Source: Salinisphaera sp963835375 (GTDB lineage Bacteria > Pseudomonadota > Gammaproteobacteria > Nevskiales > Salinisphaeraceae). From it: DNA of 64,000 bases. The stretch spans positions 248,001-312,000 of the forward strand of contig CAWIGB010000012.1 of assembly GCA_963835375.1 (NCBI GenBank), given 5' to 3'. This document shows positions 18,311-28,935 of this stretch, piece after piece. A program made the position numbers and the translations under genes. The notes beneath the pieces were generated by a model, which saw only the letters and a list, made by a program, of their open reading frames with translations, ran no database searches and was not told the DNA's origin. The number at the start of each line of letters is the position of its first letter. Position 1 is the stretch's first letter.

Positions 18311-18640
18311 ATGACGCATCGGAATCTGTTTCGCAGCATCACTCTCACCGCTGGCGCGGCCCTGATCGGCCTGGCCAGTGCCAACGCTCAGGCCCACGCT
18401 TTCGCGGGTAATTATCAGGATCATGTCCTGCCGAGCACGACCCGTCATACGTCCAACGCGCATCAGGATCGCTCGCATGCTCATTATGCGCGCGTCGCTG
18501 AGGCGAACGGACGCGTGCAAGCGGGTAATTACCAAGACCACGTAGTCCCGCACGCCACACGCCGTAACGCCGATCAGGTCAAGGCCCGCGGCAGCATGGC
18601 CAAGCACGAAGTCGCCATGTCGGACGATGACGCGCGTTGA
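18311..18640 (+). CDS. Small exported His-rich protein with a duplicated AGNYQDHV motif
   Basis: A 109-residue protein I do not recognise. Residues 1-30 form a signal peptide (hydrophobic 11-24, ending ANAQAHA). The mature part contains AGNYQDHVLP at 32-41 and AGNYQDHVVP at 71-80, each followed by a Thr/Arg-rich stretch (STTRHT, HATRRN). It is rich in His, Asn and Gln and ends acidic (SDDDAR). The gene has a GAGGT site before the ATG and a strong terminator after it, so it is a free-standing, probably well-expressed periplasmic or secreted gene. Metal binding is possible from the histidines but unproven. Confidence 0.75.
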   Translation: MTHRNLFRSITLTAGAALIGLASANAQAHAFAGNYQDHVLPSTTRHTSNAHQDRSHAHYARVAEANGRVQAGNYQDHVVPHATRRNADQVKARGSMAKHEVAMSDDDAR

Positions 18641-18687
18641 TTGCGCCCGCCTGATCTGAGCGGTGCTCCACACGGAGCGCCCGATGA

Positions 18688-18717
18688 AGCCCGGCCTTTT
18701 CGGCCGGGCTTTTTTTT
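18688..18717 (+). terminator. Rho-independent terminator of the small exported protein gene
   Basis: Stem AGCCCGGCC / GGCCGGGCT with a TTTTC loop, then seven T after the stem. Confidence 0.9.
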
Positions 18718-18885
18718 GGTTCATCGCACATTCCCGTGAAAAGCGTCACGTATATTGAGGAAGAAGCAGGCGCTATCGCGGTAGCCTTGGGGCGTATCTC
18801 ATGACGACACGCCCTAGACCATGCGCTTGAGCTCCTTGATGCGGTTGTTCATCCCATCGGGCACGCTGGTATTGAATCGATTCGC

Positions 18886-19606
18886 CTATTGGGCGGTCCC
18901 GCGATTCGGCGCGGGGTTCGACCCTGTCTGTCGGATGAGGGGGCGCGCCTCGCCGGCCCGGCTCCGGTAGCCGCTCGGCGTTTCGCCGGTGGCGACCTTG
19001 AAGCAACGTGAGAAATGGCTGGCGCTGCGATAGCCGAGGTCGAAGCAGATCTGGGTGATTGGCGCCGTGCTGCGCGCCAGCCGGTCTCGTGCCTGGTCGA
19101 GACGGAGCTTCTGCTGGTACTCACCGGGCGTGCAGTCGATCTCGCGCTTGAACTGGCGGTACAACTGGGCCCGGCTCATACAGGCCGATCCGGCGAGTTC
19201 GCTGCAGTCCAGATGGTCGGTCCAGATTGTCCCTCAGCCACTGCAGAGCCGCCGCGAGGCCATGCCGTGGAGGGCTGCTGGTGCGAACCTCCTCGAGTAA
19301 CAGCTCCCGCGTCTGGGTTCGCAGCATGCGCACGATCAATTCGTCCAAGGCCAGATCGATCAAGGTATCCCGATCCGGATGGTCGTCGCAGTACAGATCC
19401 ATCAGTCGTTGGAGCAGGGGCTGCGTAGGGGCGCTATGCGGAACATGCAGGGCGCGTGGCACATAGTCCCAGGTAGGGAACTCGCCCTCCTGCGGCTGCT
19501 GGGTGTTGAGCATATCGCAGACCCGTGCCACCGGGCTGCGATCGATTTCCACCGTCATGCAGGCTGTCGGCGAATCGAGGCGGGCTTCGGGGACATCGAT
19601 GACGGC
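18886..19606 (-). pseudogene. AraC-family regulator, N-terminally truncated and frameshifted
   Basis: The C terminus is a standard AraC DNA-binding domain: SRAQLYRQFKREIDCTPGEY, then ITQICFDLGYRSASHFSRCF and ETPSGYRSR. Upstream in another frame lies the middle of the sensor part (SPVARVCDMLNTQQPQEGEF, LMDLYCDDHPDRDTLIDLAL). The frame changes near 19210. The family's first roughly 80 residues with the ligand-binding cupin are missing: homology ends near 19606, exactly where a permease fragment begins on the other strand. The gene is therefore cut at its 5' end by a rearrangement or a misassembly. Confidence 0.7.
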
Positions 19607-19617
19607 CTGCTGTGCGT

Positions 19618-19870
19618 GCGCCCGCCCGATCTGCATCGGCCGTATCGCACGCCCGGCGGCATGGTCGCGTCAGGCATTGCGTTGGTGCTGTCCGTGATCG
19701 CGCTGACCGGAGTCTATGCCTTCGATCCGCATGCCTTTGCCTATACGATTCTGTTGTTCGTCGTCGGTGCGGCCTGGTTCTTCGTCTACAGCCGCCACCA
19801 CTTGGTTGCCCGGACAGCCGATGAGGAATTCCGTCTGCTGGCGCGTGCGGAATCGGATCTGGAGGATTAG
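19618..19870 (+). pseudogene. C-terminal fragment of an APC-family (ethanolamine-type) permease
   Basis: Eighty-four residues remain: RPPDLHRPYRTPGGMVASGI, then a helix (IALVLSVIALTGVYAF), a second helix (AYTILLFVVGAAWFFVYSRH) and an acidic end. RPYRTPGG is the signature loop before the last helices of amino-acid/ethanolamine permeases. All upstream helices are absent, and homology begins at 19618 next to the AraC break. No start codon or ribosome site precedes it, so it is a remnant. Confidence 0.7.
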
Positions 19871-20252
19871 AGATCGGGTGTGCGATAGTATTGATCTCGT
19901 GGGCGACTCAGTAGTGTCCCGGATTATTCGCCAAACGGCGCATTGAACGGCCTCCGGGAGCGTGCGAGTTTCGAAAGAAATTCGTGCCGGCAATCGCCGG
20001 CCGCACTATGAAAGGAGAGCAGGCGATGCAGGCGTTCAATCACGGGCCGATAGCGCGCCGCCCGAAGCGCGTGCCGGCGCCCGATGCATCGCTGGCGCGC
20101 GAGGCCGCGCTACGCTGCGCGCGAGCGAGCCGGTTGGCGCACCGCAGGTCGCGGGGAGCCAGGGGGATGTCGATGCCCGCGGGCGCGCTAGGGTATCTGG
20201 CGTCTAAAACGGCGGCGATGACATCGCGTCGGGGGCCGCCCAGCCGGCAGGA
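19871..20252. other. Stretch without a supported gene
   Basis: About 380 bases. A short open frame with AAGGAGAGCAGGCG before an ATG at 20026 exists, but the product is Arg/Ala-rich and not recognised. It may be the leader of the phosphotransferase gene. Confidence 0.35.
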
Positions 20253-21359
20253 GTGCGGCATGTCCTGGTTCTTGGTGAAAGCCGGCCTTCGCCGCCGCCT
20301 GAACTGATCGATGTCAGCAGCGGGCGGCGGTTCGATGTGGATGCTCTGGCGCGTTATCTTGCCAGGCGCGGTCTGGATTATGGCGAATTGTCGGTACAAC
20401 AGTTTCCGGCGCGAGATCCAACCCGACTTTCCTGATCAATGCCGGCCGCGGGGCCACGCATCTCGGTTCGTCCTCCGCAAGAGCGCGGCCGTCAGGCGCA
20501 GGTGTCGGCGTATGGGCTGGAGCGCGAGTATCGTGTGATGAAGGCGCTTGCGGACACGCCCGCCGTGCCGGTGCCTGCGGTGCACGGTTTCTGTGCAGAC
20601 GAATCGGTATTGGGCACGCCGTTCTACATCATGGATTACGTTGCCCGGCCGCTCGTTGACCGATTCCAGACTCGATACACTGGCGCCTGATCAACGCGGG
20701 GCGGTGTATACCGGCATGATCGACTGCCTGGCGGCGTTGCACAATGTGGACATGGAAGCCGGTGGGGCTGTCGGAGTTCGGCCGCCCCAAGGGTTATCTG
20801 GCGCGCCAGGTGAGGCCTGGCAGAGCGTCAGTACGAGCAGACGGCGACCGAGCCGGAGCCGGCGATGGCGGCGCTCGCGGACTGGCTGGAACATAATCTG
20901 CCCTCGGATGCTGCGCCGGCGATAACCCACGGCGATTATCGGCTGGCGAACCTCATGCTGGCGAACGACGGCGTCGAAATCGCCGCAGTGCTGGACTGGG
21001 AGCTGGCAACGCTCGGCCATCCCATTGCCGACCTGGCCTATGCCTGTCTGCCGTATTACCTGCCCGCGGACATCGACGTGCTGCCCGGCATATCCGGGCT
21101 CGACCTGGTCGAATGGGGGATCCCCGACGAGTCCGAGCTGCTCCAGCGCTATCGTCGCGCGCGTGGTTTGGCGCCGATCGAGGAATGGTCCGCGTTCATT
21201 GCGTTTGCGCTGTTCGGGATAGCGGCTTTCGCGCAGGCGGTCCAGGCGCGCACACCGGGCGGGCGCCATGGCGATCACGCCTTGCGGGTGGCCCGTCAGG
21301 TCGGCGAACTGGCCGAACTCGGCTGGCAGATGGCCCGTTATCACGACACGGCCCGCTGA
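20253..21359 (+). CDS. APH-type phosphotransferase, ACAD10-like (frameshifted)
   Basis: Kinase-like aminoglycoside phosphotransferase fold of the group linked to acyl-CoA dehydrogenases. The parts read across frames are SGRRFDVDALARYLARRGLD, FLINAGRGAT, EREYRVMKALADTPAVPVPA, GTPFYIMDYVA, the catalytic ITHGDYRLANLML (HGD-x3-N) and VLDWELATLGHPIADLAYAC (the metal-binding DWE). At least four breaks occur between 20430 and 20860; the second half from 20865 is continuous to the stop. In this group the substrate is often a hydroxyacyl-CoA. The start (GTG at 20253) is uncertain. Confidence 0.78.
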
Positions 21360-21454
21360 GCGCAGAGCGGCCGTCGTAGCCGTGTGACCGAGGCCGCTGG
21401 CGCCGCGGGTTCAGTGTCAGCGTATCCCGGCCTGCGGACTTCGTCCGAGCCCTT

Positions 21455-21476
21455 AGAGCCTGTTGGAACAGGCTCT
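21455..21476. repeat. Perfect short palindrome
   Basis: AGAGCCTGTT, GG, AACAGGCTCT: a perfect 10-base inverted repeat between the convergent phosphotransferase and GTPase genes. The arms resemble the GRGYCTGTT tip of the MITE terminal repeat. It may act as a terminator hairpin, but no T run follows. Confidence 0.55.
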
Positions 21477-21599
21477 GAGTGTCGAAGGTGCCACTCGAAT
21501 CACGTCTGCCGGTGCCGCTCGCCACGGTCGGCTTGTCGCGCCTCGCCAGATGCAACCGGTGGGATCAAAAGCGGGCCGCGGACGACATTTCACGATGCC

Positions 21600-23022
21600 C
21601 TAGCCGGAAGGCTGGGTGAAGCGGTCGTTCAGGCGTCGCACCATGGATTCCTGCTTGTCGCGGATCTTGGCGACGCGGCGCCGCGCCAGAATGTGCCAGC
21701 CCTTGGGTTGCAGGCTGAACAGGCCGCGCCACCAGCGCGTGTTGCGCCGAAATGCGCGGCGCAGGTCGAGGCTGAAGGCCTGCTGCGAGGCCGGCTCGAT
21801 CCGGCGTGCGATCTGTTGGGCCGCCAGGGTGCGACTGGCGAAATGCAGTACCCCAAGCAGCACGACCACGAACGCCACGATCACCCAGCCGCTGGCGGTA
21901 TTGCCGAACACGCGATCGACCACGCTCATGGCCACCTCATGGGCCCAGATGAAGGCCGCGCCGCAGGCCAGCACGATCGGCAGCAGCATGAGGGCGTCGT
22001 AGAGCAGCGTACGCTGGCGCCAGCGACGCAGATAGTGCTTGAGGCGCCCCACGCCGGCCTCGCCGGCCAGGGTGTCCGCCGCGCCGGTCATGAGTTCGAC
22101 CACCCGATAGGCCCGGTCGACCTCGACGCCTTTCATGCGGCGATGAATCTCTGCGATGTCGGCGTCTTTCTTCGCCTTGAAGCGCGCCGCCAGCGATTCG
22201 TCGGGAATGGCCTCGGCCGCGTCCTCGTCGTAGATGCGCAGGAAACGGCCGGCCGTGAGCCCGGCGGACGCGAGCGCCCGCTGCCAGGCGGCGACCACGT
22301 CCTCGGGGTTGTCCTCGCCTGCGGTGGTGTCGATCTGGTTCAGGACGAACAGGAACTTGCTCGCGTCGTCCCGGTTGATGGTGTTCGAGACCAGGTGCTG
22401 CAGCGTGTCGCGCATCGCGCCGGGCTCGGGGTGGCGTGCGTCGAAGAACACCAGCACGAGGTCCGAGAGATCGATGATGCGATCGGTGATCTGCAGCGTG
22501 GCCGAGCGCTGACTGTCGGCGTCGAAGCCCGGCGAGTCGAGCAGGATCTTGCCGCGGATCTGCTCGGAATTGCAGGTCTTGAGCTGCAGATAGTTGTTGA
22601 TCCGCCGACCTTCGCCGGCGGCGACGTCCTCGATGTCGCCGCTGATCCGGTAGAAGGGAAAGCGCAGATCGGCATCCAGGGCCGAACCGGGCAGGGTGCG
22701 TGGTTCGGCTGTCCTCGCTGTAGCAGATCACGGAAAAGCGGTCGTCGACCGCCTGGTTGCCGGTACGCTGCAGCGTCGGTGCCGAGGTAGCTGTTGATGA
22801 AGCTCGACTTGCCGGCCGAGAAAGTGCCCAGCAAGCGAGACCACCGGCCACCACGGTACGCGTCGGGTGAAACTCTCGCTCGGCGCCAGCAGCCCCATGC
22901 GGTGCGCGATGCCGATCGAGCCGGCGGAACTCCGCGAGTGGCTCGAGCAGCAGCGGATTCTCGCGCTTGAGATGGGTTTCGAGCGAATCGGTACGCGTGG
23001 CATGTTTCGAGGATTGACTCAT
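21600..23022 (-). CDS. Dynamin-family GTPase (frameshifted)
   Basis: About 470 residues. The P loop is LGTFSAGKSSFINSYLG near residue 60. KILLDSPGFDADSQ gives the switch/Walker B region (D-x-x-G type), and LFVLNQIDTT the G4 motif. The C terminus has two membrane helices (TLLYDALMLLPIVLACGAAF and WVIVAFVVVLLGVLHF) and a basic tail. Frames change near 22835, 22800, 22745 and 22690, all in the N-terminal quarter; the rest is continuous. The start is the ATG at 23022 (MSQSSKHATRTDSLETH). Bacterial members act in membrane remodelling or stress tolerance; no specific role can be given here. Confidence 0.82.
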
Positions 23023-23323
23023 AGGCCCCCTGAGGCTGACATGCGCCGGCGCAGTGCGCGCGGCCGTGTTTTCATCATACTATGCCAGCGGCGGCGCCCG
23101 TTTCGTTGCGCCGCCCCCGCGATTTCATTCTTCACGTTGAAACGAGCCGTCATCGGTTGACGGGCGACCGCGCCGCAAGGTGAGTTGCTGCCGGCACGGC
23201 GCGGTCCGGCGGGCACGGCTGGGGTGTCAGACACGCGCGAAGCCCGTATGCTCGCGATGGGTCGTCGTGGCCGAAAACAATAACATCGGACGATTCGGAT
23301 CGAATCGAGGGGGAAATCGCATC

Positions 23324-25561
23324 GTGTCCGACGCATGCCTCGCGGCCATTTCCAAACTCATGCGCAGCACCGCGGATGCCCTCGATTGTCGCTGCGCCGT
23401 GTTCTATCGGCTGGACGCAAATGTGCTCTGCCCGGTGCATGGCCATGGCATCGAAACCGCCCATGCGTACTCGATGCCGAGACGAAGGCTGGTTGGCTGC
23501 CGACCGCGGCATCGATGCGATCCGGGTATACAAGGATCTGCACGCCAGCCTGAATCGGTTCCCGACTGGCGACGGCCGATCGGAGCGCGCCGCGGTTCAT
23601 GACCCTCGTGCCGGTGATCTGCGAGGCCGGCCGGCGGCTCGGTCTGCTTCTGCTGGCCGATGCCGCGCCCCAGGCCCGGTTGAGCGCAGCCAAGCTGTAT
23701 GCGCTTGAGCACGAATGCCATTCAGCTCGCGCGGCAATATCAGTGGCGCTCGGTACATGAATCGCCTCCGAACTATGGCTGGCGACAGCCGGACCGGCTG
23801 CGGTTGCTGGAATCGGTCGTCGTCCACTCGAAGGACGCCGTGCTGATCACCCAGGCCGTGCCCATCGACCTGCCGGGGCCGCGCATCGTCTACTGCAACG
23901 ACGTCGTTCACCCGCACCACCGGGTATGTCGAGGCCGAAGTCCTGGGGCGAACGCCGCGTCTGCTGCAGAACGAAAACACCAGCCGGGCCGCGCTCGGAC
24001 AAGCTGCGCTACGCGCTCGAGCACTGGCAGGCAGTCGAGGTCGAACTGCTCAATCAGCGCAAGGATGGCAGCGAGTTCTGGGTGGAACTCAGCGTTGTCC
24101 CGGTGGCCGACGAAAGCGGATGCTATACCCACTGGATATCGGTGCAGCGCGACATCAGCGAGCGCAAACGTGCCGAAGAGGTCGCCGACCAGGCGCGCAT
24201 CGCCGAAGCCGAGAACGTGGCTCTGGAGGCGAAGCTTCGCGAGCGTCACCGGATCGAGCAGTCGCTGGCCTATGCGGCGTTTCACGACGATCTCACCCAT
24301 CTGCGCAATCGCGCCTACGTCATGGACCGTCTGCAGTCTCTGGTCGACTGACGAACGAGACGGCCACGGGCCATGCCAGCCTGCTATTTCTCGATATGGA
24401 CCGCTTCAAGCTGGTCAACGACAGCCTCGGACATCGGGCGGGCGATCTGTTGCTGATGCAGATGGCACGCCGGCTGGAAACCTGCGTGCGTGCCGACGAT
24501 ACGCTGGCACGCGTCGGCGGCGACGAATTCGTGGTGTTGATCGAAAAGGATCCGGAGCGGCAGGCGGCTATCGAGGTGGCGGAGCGCATCATCGACAGCC
24601 TTCGACAAACCGTTTCGAATCAGCGAGCAGGACATCTACTCGTCGGCGAGCATCGGTATCGTGCATATCGATGCGCACTATGAATCGCCCGAACAACTCG
24701 TGCGCGATGCGGACGTGGCGATGTATGCCGCCAAGCAGGGCGGGGCCGGCAACTACAGCCTGTTCACCGAATCGATGCATCAGGCCGCGGTGGAGACGCT
24801 GTCACTCCAGAACGACCTGCGACAGGCGCTCGCGGACAAGCCAATTCTCGCTCGCCTACCAGCCGATTTATGCCTTGGGTCGGGCGGATTGCATCGGCGT
24901 CGAGGCGCTGGCGCGCTGGCATCACGCCGGTCGCGGCTGGGTCGCGCCGGACGTGTTCGTGCCGCTTGCCGAAGAGATCGATGTCATCCGGGAGCTCGGG
25001 CATTGGGTGATGAGCCAGGCCTGCCGGCAGATGCGCAGCTGGGGCTCGGTCGCGGCCGATCTCAAGCTGTTCGTCAACGTCTCGGCGCGCGAGATCCGTG
25101 ACCATCGGTTTCTCGATCAGGTCGACCAGGCGCTGACCGAGCAGCGGGCTCTCGCCGTTGCGTCTGCAACTCGAGATCACGGAGAACATCTTCATCCACG
25201 ATCCGGTTCACGTCGCCCAGGTGCTCGAAGGCTTGCGTGGGCGGGGCATCCGGGTCGTTCTTGACGACTTCGGAACGGGTTATTCGTCGTTGAGCTATCT
25301 CGATCGTTACCCGATCGATGCACTCAAGATCGATCGCGAGTTCGTCAGGCCGGATGGCTCGCGCCAAGCGTACCCGAGCAATCGTGGACAGCATCTTGTC
25401 GCTGGGCACGGCACTGGGCGTGGATATTGTCGCCGAGGGTATCGAGACGCCGGACGAACTCAGGCTGCTGCAGAAGCTCGGCTGCCCTTTCGGCCAGGGA
25501 TTCCTGCTCGCGCCGCCCGATGAGCGCCGACGATTTCGCCGATCAGCTGGCGACGGGATAG
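23324..25561 (+). CDS. GAF-PAS-GGDEF-EAL cyclic-di-GMP protein (heavily frameshifted)
   Basis: About 745 residues with domains in order: GAF-like (ALDCRCAVFYRL), PAS with PAC (VVHSKDAVLITQ, EFWVELSVVPVADESG), diguanylate cyclase with intact GGDEF (LARVGGDEFVVL) and an RADD inhibitory site at the correct spacing, and EAL phosphodiesterase (GVEALARW, VLDDFGTGYSS, IVAEGIE). About eight frame changes are spread from 23480 to 25525. Every motif is otherwise intact, which argues for sequence error. The GTG at 23324 follows GAGGGGG and opens VSDACLAAISKLM. The roughly 300 bases before it, back to the GTPase gene, show no gene and probably carry both promoters. Confidence 0.85.
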
Positions 25562-25601
25562 CGCGCCGCCGATCATCGTCCGACCGAGCCGGTATAGGCT
25601 C

Positions 25602-25955
25602 TCAGCCGCCGTTCGTCGTGGTCGTCCCCGTGCCGTTGCGGTAATCACGGGTGTGGTCATGGCTGGCGCTGTCGTCCCCGCTGGAGTCGCCGCCACTGGG
25701 GGCGCCGGCGTTGCCATTGCGGTGGGCGGTGGACGACGTATCGTCCCCCGGCTGTTTCACCACCGGGGCCTGGCCCTTATAGCCTCCGGCCGAATCCTTC
25801 TTCACCGGCGACTGCACTTCATAGCCATGCTTCTTGGCTTCGTAACCGCCCGCCGCGCCGGCCGCGGCACCGGCCGCCAGAACACAACCCTGAAGCGAAG
25901 CGCCCAGCATCAGGCTCGCAGCGATCAGCGCGGAGGAACGCAGTATTCGGTTCAT
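25602..25955 (-). CDS. Small lipoprotein, Gly/Ala-rich
   Basis: A 117-residue protein with a lipobox signal (LMLGASLQGC). An AAGAAAGAAGGY stretch follows, like that of glycine-zipper lipoproteins, then lysines and a low-complexity tail rich in Gly, Ser, Asp and Thr ending GTGTTTTNGG. It starts at the ATG at 25955. An indel makes the upstream PilZ gene read through in the same frame, but the lipobox requires its own start here. No function is assigned. It is convergent with the GGDEF-EAL gene, 40 bases apart. Confidence 0.75.
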   Translation of the reverse strand: MNRILRSSALIAASLMLGASLQGCVLAAGAAAGAAGGYEAKKHGYEVQSPVKKDSAGGYKGQAPVVKQPGDDTSSTAHRNGNAGAPSGGDSSGDDSASHDHTRDYRNGTGTTTTNGG

Positions 25956-26032
25956 GATGTCGACCGGTTCGGCTCTTGATTTCCAGTGTAGAGGGCGCCG
26001 ATGAATGCCGGCCAAACCCGGTCGCCGCTCGC

Positions 26033-27791
26033 TCAGCGGTCGTCGGCGACGGGTGGGGCGTAGAGCTCTTGAGGCTCGTGTGCGCAGGGCGTACTCGAGC
26101 GCGCCCAGTTGATGCAGGTCGACCCCGTGGAGGACCACGTTGAGCCGCTGGTGGCCGGCCGCCTTGAGATTACGCAATACCCGCACCTGGGCTGGCCGGC
26201 CGTGGTCGTCCAGCGTCACCACCTGGGCTCGGAAGCCATGGCCGTAGCGCACGATGGTGCCGATCGGATAAGGGCCCTGACGCTGCAGATAACGTCGAAC
26301 CCAGTAGTCATCGAAGTGATCGCGGTCGCGATAAAGTTGCCGACAGGCCTCGAACGCGGTCATCGGCGGATGGCCGTGATAGCCGCGCACGCGCACGTCC
26401 ACGGCCTTCACCACGCGTGCGGCGCTGGCTACTCGGGCATGGTGTTCGTCGATCGCGTGGCCCGAGGGGCCCAGGCCGATGAGCAGGTCGCGCACGACGG
26501 GGGTCGCCAGCGCCTGCTGCGCCGCGCTGAGATCAAGCGATAGCGCGATGTGATGGCCGGCCTGCACATCGGCGCTGCGGCGGGTCGCGGCCAGGGTCTC
26601 AGCCGCGTCTCGAGTCAGACAGACCAGGCCGAGATCGTGCAACAGGGCGCCGAGTGCGATTTCGCTCGTCGCCACATCGAGGTCTTTCTCGGCTGAGATC
26701 AGATCGGCAAGCCGTCCCGCGACAGCGATGCTGTGCTGGATCAGTGGCGGCTGTTCGGTCATCGATGCCAGCGCGAATAGAAATCCCTGCCGATCCTCGG
26801 CCAGCAGCCCGCACAGCTGTTCGGCTGCGGTGACCAGGGCGTCGGCTGGCAACGACTGGCCGGCACGCACAGCCAATGCCGCCCGGGACAGATCGCGCGC
26901 TACGCCGAGCAAGGGTCTGCGCATCGCCGTGCGATAACCGGGCGGGCGGGGCAGCGAGCGCCCGACGGCGCGATCATGCCCCGCGCTCGGCCGGAAAAGG
27001 CCCGCGGTCTGACGGAGGGCGCCGCGCTCGCCGCGTCGGATCGCGATCTCCATCTCGATCTCCTGCAGCCATAGCCAGAGGCGTTGCCGGGTTTCGTTAT
27101 CGATCGGCTCGAAGGCGAGCCCCGCGCGCGCCAGGCCACCGGCGCCGAGCAAGCGAACATAGCGCGCGATGGCGGCAGCCTCGAAGCAGTCGCCGTTTGG
27201 GAATACGACCGCCATCTGGAGCGGCGCGCCGTCCACTTCCAGGGTGAGAGCCGCGGCCACAGGCAATTCGATCTGACAGCCGCCGATCGACAGATCGACC
27301 ACGCGTGCCGTCAAGCACGCCTCGTCGTCGTCGGCGCGCGCCTGGAAACAGGCCGACATGCCCTTGACGAAGGTCAGCCGAACGCCGGCGCGCTTGTTTT
27401 CGACGCGCAGACGCTCGGGGATGAGGAAACGGCGCTGGCCGTGGTCGGGTTCGCTGGCCTCGGGCACCGGAGCGATGCCGTCGAAAGCCAGCGTCTCGCC
27501 ATCGGCCGTGGCGGCCAGCGACAGGCCGGTGCTGGGAAGATCCACGCCGGCCCAGTCCGCCGCCGCGGCCTCCAGCACCAGCGCTTTCTCGCCGTCATCG
27601 ACCCATAGGCGGTCCACCGCCAGTGTCCAGTCCGCGGTCGGCTCGCTCAATATGAGCGAACGTGAATGCCCCTCGATAAGCTGCAATGTCTTCACGACTC
27701 GTCCGCGGTCGTGAAATTCGAGCACCTCGGCAAAGATCGGGTCCATGGCGCGCGCGGCCGGGGTGGCAGCGTCTGATTGTCCAGAACGCAT
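26033..27791 (-). CDS. PilZ plus degenerate HD-GYP signalling protein
   Basis: About 585 residues. Residues 1-120 resemble the YcgR N-terminal domain. A PilZ-like part at about 121-240 has a basic stretch (RVENKRAGVRLTF) and VVDLSIGGCQI, the D-x-S-x-x-G signature that binds cyclic di-GMP. An HD domain at 345-480 has GALLHDLGLV (HD near 385) and the HD-GYP-like end ARVVKAVDV plus MTAFEACRQLY. The HHE-x-x-DGSGYP segment is absent, so phosphodiesterase activity is doubtful. An indel near 26085 opens the frame into the lipoprotein gene; restoring it gives an end EPQELYAPPVADDR with a stop at 26033. The start may be the internal ATG at 27746. Confidence 0.78.
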
Positions 27792-27942
27792 ACAACGGCC
27801 TGCGGACGTCCGACTTGATACGAATCGGGGCCGATAAAACGTCTTAGGTAAAAACCCCTAGAGGATGCGAAATGCCCCGCCCGCTGATCCTGGCGCTGGC
27901 CAGTAGTACACTGTCCGCCTTTGCATTGTGCAGCGATCTACC

Positions 27943-28821
27943 ATGAACGATTCGACCGATTACACGCCCCCGAAAGTCTGGACCTGGGACAAGGAAAGCG
28001 GTGGCCGGTTCGCCAGCATCAACCGGCCCCATGCCGGTGCCCGCTACGAAGCCGAACTGCCCGTCGGCAAACATCGCTATCAGCTGTATTCGCTGGCCAC
28101 GCCCAACGGCGTGAAGGTGACCACGCTGTTCGAGGAGCTGCTTGCAGCCGGCTACAGCGAGGCCGAGTACGATGCCTGGCCGATCCGCATTGGCGACGGC
28201 GAGCAGTTCTCCAGCGGCTATGTGGCGATCAACCCGAACTCCAAGATTCCGGTCCTGGTCGACCACAGCCTCTCGGAGCCGCGCCGTATCTTTGAATCCG
28301 GTGCCATCCTGCTTTATCTGGCCGAGCGTTTCGGCGCCTTCCTGCCCGACGATCCGGACGTACGCACCGAAGCGCTCAACTGGCTGTTCTGGCAGATGGG
28401 CAGCGCGCCGTATCTGGGCGGCGGCTTCGGCCACTTCTACAACTACGCGCCGGAAAAGATCGAGTACGCCATCGATCGTTTCACCATGGAAGCCAAACGC
28501 CAGCTCGACGTGCTCGACCGGCGCCTGGCCGACAATGCCTATCTGGCCGGCGACGAATACACCATCGCCGACATCGCGACCTGGCCATGGTATGGCGCGC
28601 TCGCGCTTGGACGGCTCTACGGTGCGGGTGAATTCCTGCGTGTCGCCGACTATGAGAATGTCCAGCGCTGGGCCAAGACCATCGATGCGCGCCCGGCGGT
28701 GGTACGCGGTCGCATGGTCAACCGCCTGTGGGGCGAGGAATCGGAACAGCTGCACGAGCGGCACGACGCCAGCGATTTCAAGCACCGGACCCAGGACAAG
28801 CTCGAAAAACAGGACGCTTGA
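27943..28821 (+). CDS. yghU: YghU-type glutathione transferase / disulfide-bond oxidoreductase
   Basis: A 292-residue protein nearly collinear with E. coli YghU. It has KVWTWDKESGGRFASINRP, the glutathione-site ATPNGVKVTTLFEELL, INPNSKIPVLVD, IFESGAILLYLAERFG, GFGHFYNYAPEKIEYAI and the end LHERHDASDF. YghU binds two glutathiones and reduces disulfides and organic peroxides. The ATG at 27943 matches the family start. The gene is intact and lies 114 bases before gnd; they may be cotranscribed, which would place a thiol reductase beside an NAD(P)H producer. Confidence 0.95.
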   Translation: MNDSTDYTPPKVWTWDKESGGRFASINRPHAGARYEAELPVGKHRYQLYSLATPNGVKVTTLFEELLAAGYSEAEYDAWPIRIGDGEQFSSGYVAINPNSKIPVLVDHSLSEPRRIFESGAILLYLAERFGAFLPDDPDVRTEALNWLFWQMGSAPYLGGGFGHFYNYAPEKIEYAIDRFTMEAKRQLDVLDRRLADNAYLAGDEYTIADIATWPWYGALALGRLYGAGEFLRVADYENVQRWAKTIDARPAVVRGRMVNRLWGEESEQLHERHDASDFKHRTQDKLEKQDA

Positions 28822-28935
28822 CGCGTGTGCGGCCCGGTGCCGCAACCGCGGCTGCAGTCTGTAAAATGAGCGCCATTCTGAATGGCAGTCAACGCGGATC
28901 GCCGTGCGCGGCGGTCCGGCAGTAAGGAGGTCTTC

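Noticed and set aside
21384..22790. A 468-residue plus-strand protein
   Set aside because: Antisense of the dynamin-like GTPase, which has clear GTPase motifs on the other strand.
25602..27791. A 729-residue PilZ-HD-lipoprotein fusion
   Set aside because: The last 117 residues carry their own signal peptide and lipobox. One base near 26085 restores a stop at 26033 for the upstream gene.
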